Source: DATDAW01 sp036525185 (GTDB taxonomy: Bacteria; Verrucomicrobiota; Verrucomicrobiia; Chthoniobacterales; DASVRZ01). From it: a stretch of DNA of 64,000 bases. Below the pieces are notes generated by a model that was not told the origin of the DNA, did not search any database, and saw only the letters and a program-made list of their open reading frames with translations. Made by a program: the position numbers and the translations under genes. Shown piece by piece: positions 17,571 through 27,533 of the stretch (the first letter of the stretch is position 1; each line of letters opens with the position of its first letter). The DNA is taken from positions 1 to 64,000 of the forward strand of contig DATDAW010000028.1 of the NCBI GenBank assembly GCA_036525185.1, read 5' to 3'.

Positions 17571-18770
17571 TCAAGGCTCCATTACCGCTGCAGCGCCGGG
17601 CACTGCGGTGGCCCTGGATTGATTCGATTTGAGGAACATCAGGACCGGCAGCATCAGCAGCGGCGCGAGCGCCGAAATGCATAGACCCCAGCGCAGATTG
17701 CTCCAATCGGCGATAAAACCGGCCGCCCACGGCATGAAAATCCCACCCGCGTTTCCGAGCGCGGCGAGCGCGGCGTACATACTCGCGCCGCCTTCGGGAT
17801 AACGATCCGCCGTTACTGCCAACAGTGTCGGCCAGAGACAACTGCCCGTAAAGCCAACCAGAATGCACGCGGACAAAGCGACCCCGTTATTTGGGAAGAA
17901 CGAGCCGGCGATGAACAGGAACACCGACAGGCCACAGCCCCAGGCCATCATATGAAACGAATCAATTTTGTGCGCCAGCGAACCAGCAGCCATCCGGCCC
18001 AGCGCCATTCCCACGGAGAAAAGCAAAAGCGCCATGCCGCCAACCCAGGCGTCGAATTTCAGCGTGATTTCCGCGTACGCGGGGAGCCATTGCGCCATGG
18101 CAAGCTCAGTCGCTCCACCAAAGAAAATGGCCACCATTGCTCCGATAAACCACGGGCTGCGCAGAAGGGTGACCATTGGCAGCCTACGTTCTTCGGGGAT
18201 CATGGGAGGAAACTTGAGCGGAGCAAAGGCCGCAATGAGGACGACCAGCAATGGCACGAGCAGCACCGACGCCAGTCGCCAGCCGAGCCCGGCTTTCAGC
18301 GCGAGCGTTCCCGCCAAGATCGTAATCACAGCGCCGATGCAATAAAAGGAATGCAGCCAATTCATTGCCGCGGATCGTCGGTCCGGATTCAGCTCCGCGA
18401 CAATAGGGCTGAGGATCATGTCCAGGATACCCGCCCCCAGCCCGAGCGAAAAAACGGCCACGCACAACCAATCATAGGAGGCCGATGCCGCCATTCCGAC
18501 CAGGCTGACGGCTTTTAAAACAAGGCCAAGTTGAGCGAAAACCTTCGCCCCCCAACGATCCGCAAGCGGCCCGGTAACCGCAATACCCAGGCAGACGCCG
18601 GCGAAACCGACAGCGCCAATACGACCGAGTTCTTCCTGCGTCAAGCCGTTCGGGCCGCCAAAAGAAGTCCTCAAGCTGGTGAGAAACACAGGCAGCAGAT
18701 TGAGCCCAATCGCTAGGCTCATCATCGCGCCATAACAAAGATAAGTAAGCAGCCGCTTTGCTACAGGCAT
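17571..18770 (-). CDS. MFS transporter, FucP-like
   Basis: Twelve-helix major facilitator of 399 residues. The ATG at 18770 is preferred to a TTG 14 codons upstream, as it places the first helix properly. The A-loop motif between helices 2 and 3 appears as GPLADRWGAKVF, and a second-half equivalent as GSLAHKIDSFHMM. General shape resembles the sugar-type FHS/FucP group, but no substrate residue pattern is recognisable, so the substrate is unknown. It converges with mfd (62-base gap without a terminator-like hairpin) and lies upstream of nothing obviously related. Confidence 0.85.
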   Translation of the reverse strand: MPVAKRLLTYLCYGAMMSLAIGLNLLPVFLTSLRTSFGGPNGLTQEELGRIGAVGFAGVCLGIAVTGPLADRWGAKVFAQLGLVLKAVSLVGMAASASYDWLCVAVFSLGLGAGILDMILSPIVAELNPDRRSAAMNWLHSFYCIGAVITILAGTLALKAGLGWRLASVLLVPLLVVLIAAFAPLKFPPMIPEERRLPMVTLLRSPWFIGAMVAIFFGGATELAMAQWLPAYAEITLKFDAWVGGMALLLFSVGMALGRMAAGSLAHKIDSFHMMAWGCGLSVFLFIAGSFFPNNGVALSACILVGFTGSCLWPTLLAVTADRYPEGGASMYAALAALGNAGGIFMPWAAGFIADWSNLRWGLCISALAPLLMLPVLMFLKSNQSRATAVPGAAAVMEP

Positions 18771-18869
18771 AAAGGTCGGCTGAGAAAAAACCGCGTCGGC
18801 GTCCCGAGTCAATCGTCCGCACCCAATCCATCACACTTTGACCGGGAAAAATCACGGAAAGGACAGAAA

Positions 18870-18943
18870 TCGGGGCGAGAGGATTTGAACCTCCGGCCTC
18901 CTGGTCCCAAACCAGGCGCTCTACCAAGCTAAGCTACGCCCCG
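18870..18943 (-). tRNA. tRNA-Pro (UGG anticodon)
   Basis: Cloverleaf on the minus strand with a perfect 7-bp acceptor stem, CGGGGCG with CGCCCCG. The anticodon stem-loop CTGGTTTGGGACCAG reads TGG, and the T-arm holds GGTTCAAATCC. Discriminator A at 18870; CCA is not encoded. UGG can read all four proline codons with modification. Confidence 0.97.
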
Positions 18944-19084
18944 AAAGCGGAAGCCACCCTTACGCGATTCCCTGCGGTTTCGCAACCTCGAGGATGAAGC
19001 AGCGCATTTAAAGATCCATCCCGGAAGTTGATCACGGGTCTTTCTTGTCTTTCACCCGGTCGAAAGTTAGCGTTTATTCTCCAG

Positions 19085-20149
19085 ATGAAAACCACTGCTC
19101 AGCGCCGCGACGACGTCGAACGTTTAATCGAGTTTGACTTTGTCCGTGCGACCGAGGGAGCTGCCTTGAATTCGCTCCCTTGGCTGGGTCGCGGCGAAAA
19201 GGAACTCGCCGATGCCGCCGCCTGCGATGCGATTCGCGGGATGTTCGACCTCATCGATATTTGTGGCGAAGTCGTGATCGGCGAGGGAATTAAAGACAAC
19301 GCGCCCGGTATTTTCAAAGGCGAACATCTCGGCACCTGGAGGCCCGGCAGCGTTCATTTTCAGATCGCGCTGGATCCCATCGACGGCACGACGAACATCG
19401 CCAAAGGGGCACCGAATTCCATCAGTTGCATCGCCGCAGCAAGTCCGGAAGAAGGGGTCGATGTCGCGCTCAAGGACATCCCAACCTTCTACATGATGAA
19501 ACTCGCTTACGGGCCACGAGTGATCAGCTACATGAAACGCACCGGCATCAATACCGTCAGCATTCTCAACCCGATCGAAGAAACCCTCGTGAGCGTCGCT
19601 CGCGCTTTACGCAAACGCATCCAGGACCTTGTGGTCGTCGTACTGGACAGGCCGCGGCACGCGGAACTGGTCGCTCGTGTACGGAGTACGGGGGCCGCAT
19701 TGCGCATGATTTCCGACGGCGACATTACGGCGGCCATCGCACCCGCCATCGGGGACAGCGGCGTCGATTTGTTTGTCGGGATCGGCGGCGCTCCGGAAGC
19801 CGTTCTCTCGTCCGCAGGCATCAAATGCCTCGGCGGCGACATGCAAACGCGCATGTGGCCACGTGACGACCAGGAGCGTCAGCAAGTGATCCAGGAGGGC
19901 TACGGCGACGAGTTGGAGAAAGTATTTTTCGCAGACGACCTGGCCAAGGGACAAAACATCATCTTCTGCGCCACTGGAATCAGCGACAGTCCGATGCTCA
20001 AAGGTGTCCAGGTGAAAGGGCACACAGCGATCACACAGTCGATACTCATGCGCGCCCAAAGTCGGACGGTGCGGATGATCACGGCCAACCACGATCTCGA
20101 CCGAAAGACGATCCACCTCCGGTCCGACGAAGGCGAGCACAAGCTTTGA
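19085..20149 (+). CDS. glpX: Fructose-1,6-bisphosphatase class II
   Basis: Gluconeogenic phosphatase of the lithium-sensitive metal-dependent family. The metal-binding signature DPIDGTTNIAKG and a GEVVIGEGIKDNAP segment are clear; GIGGAPEAVLSSAGIKCLGG is typical of GlpX. The ATG at 19085 gives MKTTAQRRDDVERLIEFDF and 354 residues; the in-frame extension to 19028 lacks family similarity. Some class II enzymes also cleave sedoheptulose bisphosphate. It is monocistronic and ends 17 bases before the convergent mechanosensitive channel gene. Confidence 0.95.
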   Translation: MKTTAQRRDDVERLIEFDFVRATEGAALNSLPWLGRGEKELADAAACDAIRGMFDLIDICGEVVIGEGIKDNAPGIFKGEHLGTWRPGSVHFQIALDPIDGTTNIAKGAPNSISCIAAASPEEGVDVALKDIPTFYMMKLAYGPRVISYMKRTGINTVSILNPIEETLVSVARALRKRIQDLVVVVLDRPRHAELVARVRSTGAALRMISDGDITAAIAPAIGDSGVDLFVGIGGAPEAVLSSAGIKCLGGDMQTRMWPRDDQERQQVIQEGYGDELEKVFFADDLAKGQNIIFCATGISDSPMLKGVQVKGHTAITQSILMRAQSRTVRMITANHDLDRKTIHLRSDEGEHKL

Positions 20150-20166
20150 TCTCAAAGACGTCCACG

Positions 20167-22536
20167 CTACATGATTCGGATTTGCTCCCGAACCAGCGCA
20201 GCGTGAACGGCTGTCACCAATTCGCTGTTGACCTGGCGCCAGTTTTCGAAGTCGTCCGTCCAAACGCGGAGAATGAATTTCAATCCGCCAGGGACGAATT
20301 CATTAAAAAGTGCCTGCGGCGCCGGCGTGTCGACAATCCGTTCGTGCCCTTTTGCTGTTTCTTCCAGGAGACGGATCATATGCAGCGGATCCGCTCCCTG
20401 CGCGACGTTGACCGAAATTTCGATGATGTGCTGGCGATTCGACAGCGTCCAATTGGTGAAACTGTCCGAAATGAGCCTCGCGTTCGGCACCACGACTTCT
20501 GATCCGCTCATCGTTTGCACGATGCTTGCGCGAATGCCGATGTTGGTGACCGTCCCCAATATATCGCCGAGCTGGATGACGTCACCGACCTGCACCGGAC
20601 GCTCGAACAACAAAATCAGACCGGAAACGAAATTGTTAACGATGTTTTGGAGACCAAATCCCAAGCCTACGCCAAATGCGCCGGCCAGGATGGTCACCTT
20701 CGTCAAGTCGTAGCCGAGCCGAGTGACCGCCACGAGAAACCCCACGACCAACAGAGCGTAGTGCAACAGCGTCGAAATGGCATATGGCACGCCTCTAGCC
20801 AGACGAACCCTGGGATAAATCTCCTCGTCGAGCACAAAGCGGATGAATTTCGAAATGGCGAACGCCGCTGCGACCACGAGGAAGAATTGCAGAATGTTTC
20901 CCGGCGAGATCGTCGTCGCGCCAGCGGTCCATTGCAGATTTAGGAAGGCCGTTACGGCGTCGAAGATCGGCCTGCGTACATAAAAAACCGTGATCGTTGT
21001 GTATATCCAAAACAGCATCGCTGCCCATCGAACCAACCGGTAAATCCGCAGCAACAACAGCGGGCGGCTGTCCCGGACACTCCGCCAATTGGCAAAGGGC
21101 GGTATGTGCAACATAACCGCTACAATCGCGTCGACCACATTCACCGCCGCGGTCAAAACTATGGCCCCGTAAGCGCTCCACAGCAGTCCCGAGACCATCA
21201 ATCTGGAAATGCTCAAATAGCCAAATGCATTGGCAAAGAATCCTACAACCATCACGACGAGAGCCACTTTTCCAGCAAAACGGGTACGCTCCCACATGGG
21301 TCCGCCATGGTGTTTGTGACTCGTTTTTAAGAACCACACACAAAAAACTGCGCCTCCCAGCGTTTCAGCCAGCAAAACGATCCGCGACACAACCGGCAGC
21401 GACGCCGTGACTGTCAGAAAAAGACCAATCCCGTAAAATACGGCCAGCGCGTTCAAGAGCCGCCACAGCGAGAATTCCACCATCCGTCGCATGATCAGAA
21501 TCGTCGGAATCGCCCCCAGCGAACCCATGATCGCCTGCGACAGCCGCGGCGGATAAGGGTAAATCCACTGCACGAACAACAGCGACAGCACGATCGCCGT
21601 TGCGATGGGTACGGCGAATATAGGGGCTGCATTTTGCAAAGCCTGCTCCTCCGCGCACCAAGTCCGCATGTGGTCGCGCATCCATCGCAGGACAACTGTA
21701 AACAACAGAACCAGCACTCCATGAATCACAAAACTCCCGCGATGCCGTTCCGCATGGGCGGTTGCCGCCGTCCATTGCGCAGAGAGCGTTTCGCGGCTGT
21801 CTTCCATCAGCGTCTTTCCCTCACCTTCCATGGCCAAACGTCCCATGGAAAAAGCCGCAGCCTCCCAGATGCGAGGAACGTCCTGCTGAAAAAGCTGCGC
21901 ATAAGCTTTTTGCTGGGCGTTACGCACCGCCGCCGCCGCCTCCGAAACAGATACCTGCTGTGCGGCGACCTGATTTTGAAGCAGGGCGAGCGTAACAGCG
22001 CGACTCTGCAAGCGCATTCGGGTTTTATTAAGATCGCTAATCAAACCGGTGATTCGCTGGACCACAGCGGCATTTGCTCCGGATGCTTTTGCCGTATCCA
22101 AAGTCCTTTGCCAGGTTGCAGCGAGATCGCTGAGTTTCGTGTCGCTCTTGGCCAGATCCGTCGCACGCCGGGTGAGCGAACGCATCCAGAATTCCAATTG
22201 TCGTTGTGCCTCACTCCAATCGGAATCCAGCATTTGAAGTGTCTCGAGCGAGGGCGCGGACGAAAGCAACCGGCTGTTCTCCGCGAGACGGGCGGAGATT
22301 TCCCTTCGAAGGATCGGCAGCTGTCGGTCCACCGCCGTCGTAGCTTCGTCGGTCAAGACATTTACGTCTGCCGCTTTGATACTCGCAGACGTGGAATCAA
22401 CTTGTCCCGGGACTTCCTGCAGCTTGAAAACGGGCGCCGCAGTCGGCGTTGGGGCTGCAGAAGGTGGGGGTGTCTGGCTGAGTCCAACCGCCAACCCATT
22501 CCAGAGAAGCAGCGCAATCAGGAAGAATGAACGCAT
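20167..22536 (-). CDS. MscS-family mechanosensitive channel, large form
   Basis: A 789-residue inner-membrane channel with signal peptide (about 1-20), a Pro/Ala linker, a periplasmic helical domain (about 50-250), several membrane helices (about 275-540) and the MscS core at the C-terminus. The pore helix and vestibule are seen in AGAFGVGLGFGLQNIVNNF followed by SGLILLFERPVQVGDVIQLG. Architecture is like MscK/YbiO rather than the short MscS. Expected role is release of solutes under hypo-osmotic shock. Divergent neighbours give no further clue. Confidence 0.92.
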   Translation of the reverse strand: MRSFFLIALLLWNGLAVGLSQTPPPSAAPTPTAAPVFKLQEVPGQVDSTSASIKAADVNVLTDEATTAVDRQLPILRREISARLAENSRLLSSAPSLETLQMLDSDWSEAQRQLEFWMRSLTRRATDLAKSDTKLSDLAATWQRTLDTAKASGANAAVVQRITGLISDLNKTRMRLQSRAVTLALLQNQVAAQQVSVSEAAAAVRNAQQKAYAQLFQQDVPRIWEAAAFSMGRLAMEGEGKTLMEDSRETLSAQWTAATAHAERHRGSFVIHGVLVLLFTVVLRWMRDHMRTWCAEEQALQNAAPIFAVPIATAIVLSLLFVQWIYPYPPRLSQAIMGSLGAIPTILIMRRMVEFSLWRLLNALAVFYGIGLFLTVTASLPVVSRIVLLAETLGGAVFCVWFLKTSHKHHGGPMWERTRFAGKVALVVMVVGFFANAFGYLSISRLMVSGLLWSAYGAIVLTAAVNVVDAIVAVMLHIPPFANWRSVRDSRPLLLLRIYRLVRWAAMLFWIYTTITVFYVRRPIFDAVTAFLNLQWTAGATTISPGNILQFFLVVAAAFAISKFIRFVLDEEIYPRVRLARGVPYAISTLLHYALLVVGFLVAVTRLGYDLTKVTILAGAFGVGLGFGLQNIVNNFVSGLILLFERPVQVGDVIQLGDILGTVTNIGIRASIVQTMSGSEVVVPNARLISDSFTNWTLSNRQHIIEISVNVAQGADPLHMIRLLEETAKGHERIVDTPAPQALFNEFVPGGLKFILRVWTDDFENWRQVNSELVTAVHAALVREQIRIM

Positions 22537-22571
22537 GTGGCCGAATCATGCGTTATTTCCTGCGCCGGTCA

Positions 22572-23513
22572 TTACTTTTTCTTTCGGCTATTGCCGTCAC
22601 GCAGTTCCCTACCGGCAGCGCTAATGCAGCCGCCAAAAATGATGATTGAACCGCTGATATAGATCCAGAAAAGCAACGCCATGATTCCGGCAAATGCGCC
22701 GTAAAGGGTGACGTTGGTGATCTGCCCCGCGAACTTTGCAAAAACCTCCTGCACCACCTTCAGCAGACACGTCGCCAGCAGCGCAGGCATCCACACATCC
22801 CGGAGCGATGTCGCTCTTGTCGGAGCGTACTTATAAAAAAGCGTGAGCATATAAAGGAGCACAACGAATCCGGCAATCATTGCAGGGGCCTTACTCCAGT
22901 AAAGCGCGATCAACCCCTGCGGGTTGTTGATGAGGTTCGCCATGATGTCCTTCACAATAGGCACGGTCGATAAAAAACCGTCCGTGTGCTTGAGCAACTC
23001 CACCCCAAATCCCAGAAGAGTCGGAAGCAGGACGCCCAGGACCAGAGCACTCGCGAGGATACCCACCATCGCAAGGTTTTTCAGAGGAAGATGCCACCAC
23101 GAATATTCCTCGCAGCCCCAGGCCCTGTTAACGCCTTGGACCAGCGCCTGAAAGAAACGCAACGAACTCCACAAAAGCGTAATCAACGCAAACGCGCTCG
23201 CTTGTGCACGCGCATGGATCACTCCTTCAATGGTTTTTACAACCATGGCGCGATCGCCCTCCGATAGCGGGAGATACTCCCGCAGTTTTTCGATCACAGC
23301 ATTCACCGCTTCCTGCTGATCCTTGAACAAAAACAAACTGCAAACCGTCACCAGCAACACGATCAACGGGAACAACGAAAAAAATGCATAGTAGGCAAAA
23401 GATGCCGCCCGCTGGTCCCCGCCGATCTCGGAATACCGCCCCACCGATTTCCACATGAGCGCCCACAGCCGCGCAATGAACGATTTTTGGCTAAAGTCTG
23501 GATTTCTTGCCAT
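22572..23513 (-). CDS. YihY/BrkB-family membrane protein
   Basis: Inner-membrane protein of 313 residues with six predicted helices and typical segments (GGDQRAASFAYYAFFSLFPL near the first helix, VYKYAPT-like FYKYAPTRATSLRDVWMPA, and a C-terminal YGAFAGIMALLFWIYISG). The ATG at 23513 (MARNPDFSQK) is preferred over a TTG 30 codons upstream. The family was once annotated as RNase BN, which is wrong for E. coli; its function is unresolved. It is transcribed away from tamB and ends 35 bases upstream of the MscS gene, which may be cotranscribed. Confidence 0.9.
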   Translation of the reverse strand: MARNPDFSQKSFIARLWALMWKSVGRYSEIGGDQRAASFAYYAFFSLFPLIVLLVTVCSLFLFKDQQEAVNAVIEKLREYLPLSEGDRAMVVKTIEGVIHARAQASAFALITLLWSSLRFFQALVQGVNRAWGCEEYSWWHLPLKNLAMVGILASALVLGVLLPTLLGFGVELLKHTDGFLSTVPIVKDIMANLINNPQGLIALYWSKAPAMIAGFVVLLYMLTLFYKYAPTRATSLRDVWMPALLATCLLKVVQEVFAKFAGQITNVTLYGAFAGIMALLFWIYISGSIIIFGGCISAAGRELRDGNSRKKK

Positions 23514-23627
23514 TGCAACCTGTAATGAGTGTTTCGAGTCCTTTCTGCGCTCGATTTCCAACGTGTCGACGGTAGCCCCCGTGTGTGATCGGACCCAGTT
23601 CAAATTTTACGCCTACGTTTCGTTTTA

Positions 23628-26600
23628 ATGGAGGAGCCAGCAACGACCCCTAATGCCGATGCCAGGCAGCGTCGCCGGCCATGGCGTTCGTTGTGGCGTT
23701 GGACTTGGCGAACGGCGCTTTTGATGATCGTTCTGGTCATCGTTTTCCATCGTCCCATCTTCTTTGGTGTCGTCCGGCTGGGCCTCAATCTAGCCGAAAA
23801 ACCCGCAAAAATGCGGTTTGAATACGAGAAATTAAGCGGCTCGATCTGGAGCGATCTGCACATTGAAAAGTTTGCCCTGGTCCCCTCAGGGCCGAACCCG
23901 ATCGAAAAACTGACCCTCGACCGGGCAAAGATCCGCTATGATTTATGGGGATTCATCCGCGAAGGACTGCCAGGACTCGTCGAAAGCGTCGAAGCAAATG
24001 ACTTTTTCCTGCGCATCGATGCAAAAACCAAGCTCCCAAGATCAAAACCGCCGCCGCCGCGGGCCAAACGCACCGACAAGCAGTTCGATATCCCAATTCC
24101 CTTCCCGAAGATGGTCGATATCGAGCACGCAACCGTCGAGGTTAAAACGCCTGGTGGACTCATCGACATCCACGACGTCGGCCTCTCGTTGTTGCCCGTC
24201 GGTGAAGGACGGATTTACGCCACGCGCATCGCGATTCCAGGCGTGAGAACGTGGACAAATCTAGCCGCGGTAACGACTTACATAAATCGCGATCTCAATA
24301 TCCGGAACCTGAAGCTCGCCAACAATCTGGTCGTGGATCGTCTTCAGATCGACGCATCCCGGATCGGCGACATGCAGTTCAAGACCCAGCTCAGCGCACA
24401 CGTTTTTGGCGGTCCGCTCTCAGCGAGTTACAACATGTCGAGTCTCGGCGGGACGAACGATATGGAACTCGTGGCGTCTGCAAAAACGGTCCCCCTCAAG
24501 GATCTGGTGGCATACTTCAATCCGAAAGCCGAGGTGATCGGTCACTTGCAAGCACTCGATGTGCAGTTGGCCGGGGAAGTGGACGATTTGCGGACGTGGA
24601 ATGGCGCGGTCCGGACATCCATCGACGGTCCTGGCGTGCCGGCCGCACGGTTCGACACAGCAAATGTGGATGTCGCGATCACCAACGGCGTCGCGAATCT
24701 GAATACAGTTCGTCTGGCCAAAAAAGACGCAATAATTACCGCCAGCGGCTCTGCAGAACTGCCCGGGCGCAGGAAGAAAGCGGAGCCTTTTACCGCAAAC
24801 ATCACTCTCACAGCCGACATTCCAGATGTAAAACACCTTGACTCCGAACAGCTTACAGTGGGATCGGCACTCGTTCGGTCAGTGTTCACGGCTGGACCGG
24901 ATCAAATGCGCGCCACCCTGGATGTGAACTCGCCAGGGATCGATTTCAGGGCTGGGAAGGCTTCAGCCATTGCGGTAACGGGCTGGTTCTCCAAAGCGGG
25001 ACGGCCACAGGGTCAGCCCGTTTCTGAAAAAACGCCCTGGTGGAAAGGCTCAAAGTTCGAAGCGAAATTTTCCATGGGACCGGTCCTTGCGGCTGGCTAT
25101 CAAATCGACGATGCCGGCGGAACGGTTTCAGCCGCCGAAGAAAAAATGACGATTGGCCCCGTGGAGATCCATCGGGCGTCCAACACGATCCATGCGGACG
25201 GTACGTTCGATTTTTCCACGAACCAATTGGACACCACTTTTCAAATACACGCGCCGGTGTTGAAAGAGCTCGCTGTTGATCCCGCGAATCCGGTTGTTGA
25301 AGGCTCACTCGAAGGCAATGGGACGTTCCAGATGGTTCACGGCGCGCAGCTTGCAAACGTAGCGCTCAAAGGTTTCGACCTTGAACACAAAGGACTCAAA
25401 CTGGGTGAACTAAACGTCGAGGCCGGACTTAAAGACAAACTGGTCCGAATCACGCGCTTCGAATTGAAAATGCCGAACCACGGCTTCGTCCAGGCAACCG
25501 GAAATTATGACACGGAAAAGGCCGGAAAATACGGCGCACAGGTCAGCGCGAAACTGCCTGATCTGGGCTATTTCAAACCGCTGCTCGGCGCGAACCTGCA
25601 GGATAAATCGCTCGAGGGGAGCCTTCAGATTGATTGGAGCGGATCCGGCGATCTCCCGACAAAACAGCACGAGGGTCGGACCTCTATCTACCTGACAAAA
25701 GGCCGTTTCGACATCGTAACGGAAGCGTCGGCGGAGATTTCCGGTTATTACACGCCGAAACAGGCAGAGTTTCCCAAATTCGACCTGCGCAGCAGTCGCG
25801 GAAGTCTTTCCGCAACCGTCATTTATGCGGACAAATCCGTGTTGGTAAATGATCTCCGGCTGACCCAGGCGGCTGATCGATGGCTGGAAGGGCGCCTGCG
25901 TTTTCCGCTCGACCTGGAAAACGCCACCAAACCCGGCGGGTTGATTCCGCTGGATGGATTGATCGACATCAATCTGGCTTCGAAGAAGCTCGATCTCGGG
26001 CAGTTGCAGACCGATTTCAATCTGACACCCGTCGTGGCGGGCACGCTCGACATGACCGCGGTCGGAAGCGGCAAACTCGAGAACCCAGTCTTTAACCTCA
26101 ACGTCGCACTGGCAAACCTCAAATCTGACAAAGCGCCAAAAGTCGAGCCCGCGGACATCCAGCTTCAGCTTTCACTCAAGGATGCTCGCGCAAGCCTGAA
26201 CGGCAGTGCCAAACAGCCTCTCATTCAGCCTCTTACGATCGCTGGTGATCTACCCTTCGACGTCGGCTCAATCATGCAGACGGGCCGGATTGACCCAAAT
26301 TCGCCGGTCCACGCCAGCGTAAAGCTCCCGCAGAGCTCGCTCGCGAATATCGCCAAATTGACACCCGTTTTGCGAGAATTGGATGGCACACTCGGTCTCG
26401 AAGTTGGTCTCAATGGGACACTCGCAACGCCAATCCTCACAGGGAATTTGAGGTCGAACATCAAGACGATCCGCTTTCGCAGCAATGCTTTGCCTACAAT
26501 CCGCTCGTTCGCTCTGGCAGTGGATTTCCGCGAGAATGTCGTGACCATTTCCTCGCTGAAAGGCGATCTTGCGGGCGGCCCATTCCAAGGCGGCGGCACC

Positions 26601-27533
26601 ATCGATATAACCGATTCGAAAGCGCCAAAACTCGATATTCGGCTCGGCGGCAGGAGCATCCTGTTTACCCGGAGCGACAATATGGTTATCCGTTCCAATC
26701 TCGACCTCACGCTTAAAGGTCCGCTGGCCAGCGCTGAACTCGCCGGTACTGTTGCACTTACCGATAGCCGGTTTTTTCGCGACATCGACATTTTGCCTTT
26801 CAGCCTTCCCGGAAAGCCCGCACCGCCGCTGCCGTCCTCGAGGCCGAATCTGTCGATCACTGCCGCCCCCGTCCGAGACTGGAAATTGAATGTTGACATC
26901 AAGACGCAGGACCCGTTTCTCGTGCGCGGGAATCTGGCTAACGGCAATATCACAATGGACCTAAAGCTGAGTGGCACCGGGCTTGCCCCGACCCTCGATG
27001 GGGTGGCTGAGATTCACGACTTGGCGGCGTCCCTACCCTTCAGCCGGCTGAACATTGATTACGGCAATGTGTATTTCTCCAAAGACCTGCCGCCCCTCAG
27101 CCCGATCCTCGACCTCCGGGGCCACTCGAGAGTCCGCGATTATAACATCGATGTTTACGTGTGGGGCGATGCACTGAAGCCGCAAACGCTTTTCCTGAGC
27201 CAGCCTCCGCTCTCACAGGAGGACGTTATGACGCTGCTCGGCACTGGCGTTACGCAACAAGAAATCACGGAGAATCCCCAACTCCTCGCCGGCCGCGCCG
27301 GGTGGCTCGTCGTGCAGAAATATTACAACAAGATCTTCCGGAGAAATGCGACTCCGGAAGAGGATTCCTTGTTGGATCGGGTTGATATCGAAATCGGCAA
27401 TATCGATCCCAAAACAGGCCATGAGTCGGCGACCGCACGTCTCCGGCTTTCAGACAAATGGCAGATTGTGGGCGACCTGGACCTGACCGGCGGTGCTCGC
27501 GGCCAGATCAGGTATTTACTCCGGTTTAAATGA
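23628..27533 (+). CDS. tamB: TamB-like translocation and assembly protein
   Basis: AsmA-like bridge protein of 1301 residues, anchored by one N-terminal helix (about 27-50) and otherwise a long periplasmic beta-rich chain. The C-terminal DUF490 module is diagnostic: RDYNIDVYVWGDALKPQTLF, SQPPLSQEDVMTLLGTGVT, and a final beta stretch ending in Phe-Lys. In the family it carries phospholipids or helps outer-membrane protein insertion between inner membrane and Omp85 partners. It overlaps tamA in ATGA, so the two are translationally coupled. Confidence 0.93.
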   Translation: MEEPATTPNADARQRRRPWRSLWRWTWRTALLMIVLVIVFHRPIFFGVVRLGLNLAEKPAKMRFEYEKLSGSIWSDLHIEKFALVPSGPNPIEKLTLDRAKIRYDLWGFIREGLPGLVESVEANDFFLRIDAKTKLPRSKPPPPRAKRTDKQFDIPIPFPKMVDIEHATVEVKTPGGLIDIHDVGLSLLPVGEGRIYATRIAIPGVRTWTNLAAVTTYINRDLNIRNLKLANNLVVDRLQIDASRIGDMQFKTQLSAHVFGGPLSASYNMSSLGGTNDMELVASAKTVPLKDLVAYFNPKAEVIGHLQALDVQLAGEVDDLRTWNGAVRTSIDGPGVPAARFDTANVDVAITNGVANLNTVRLAKKDAIITASGSAELPGRRKKAEPFTANITLTADIPDVKHLDSEQLTVGSALVRSVFTAGPDQMRATLDVNSPGIDFRAGKASAIAVTGWFSKAGRPQGQPVSEKTPWWKGSKFEAKFSMGPVLAAGYQIDDAGGTVSAAEEKMTIGPVEIHRASNTIHADGTFDFSTNQLDTTFQIHAPVLKELAVDPANPVVEGSLEGNGTFQMVHGAQLANVALKGFDLEHKGLKLGELNVEAGLKDKLVRITRFELKMPNHGFVQATGNYDTEKAGKYGAQVSAKLPDLGYFKPLLGANLQDKSLEGSLQIDWSGSGDLPTKQHEGRTSIYLTKGRFDIVTEASAEISGYYTPKQAEFPKFDLRSSRGSLSATVIYADKSVLVNDLRLTQAADRWLEGRLRFPLDLENATKPGGLIPLDGLIDINLASKKLDLGQLQTDFNLTPVVAGTLDMTAVGSGKLENPVFNLNVALANLKSDKAPKVEPADIQLQLSLKDARASLNGSAKQPLIQPLTIAGDLPFDVGSIMQTGRIDPNSPVHASVKLPQSSLANIAKLTPVLRELDGTLGLEVGLNGTLATPILTGNLRSNIKTIRFRSNALPTIRSFALAVDFRENVVTISSLKGDLAGGPFQGGGTIDITDSKAPKLDIRLGGRSILFTRSDNMVIRSNLDLTLKGPLASAELAGTVALTDSRFFRDIDILPFSLPGKPAPPLPSSRPNLSITAAPVRDWKLNVDIKTQDPFLVRGNLANGNITMDLKLSGTGLAPTLDGVAEIHDLAASLPFSRLNIDYGNVYFSKDLPPLSPILDLRGHSRVRDYNIDVYVWGDALKPQTLFLSQPPLSQEDVMTLLGTGVTQQEITENPQLLAGRAGWLVVQKYYNKIFRRNATPEEDSLLDRVDIEIGNIDPKTGHESATARLRLSDKWQIVGDLDLTGGARGQIRYLLRFK

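Noticed and set aside
18472..18927. ORF starting MVERLVWDQEAGGSNPLAPI
   Set aside because: Begins inside tRNA-Pro and runs antisense-frame through the MFS gene; another tRNA artefact.
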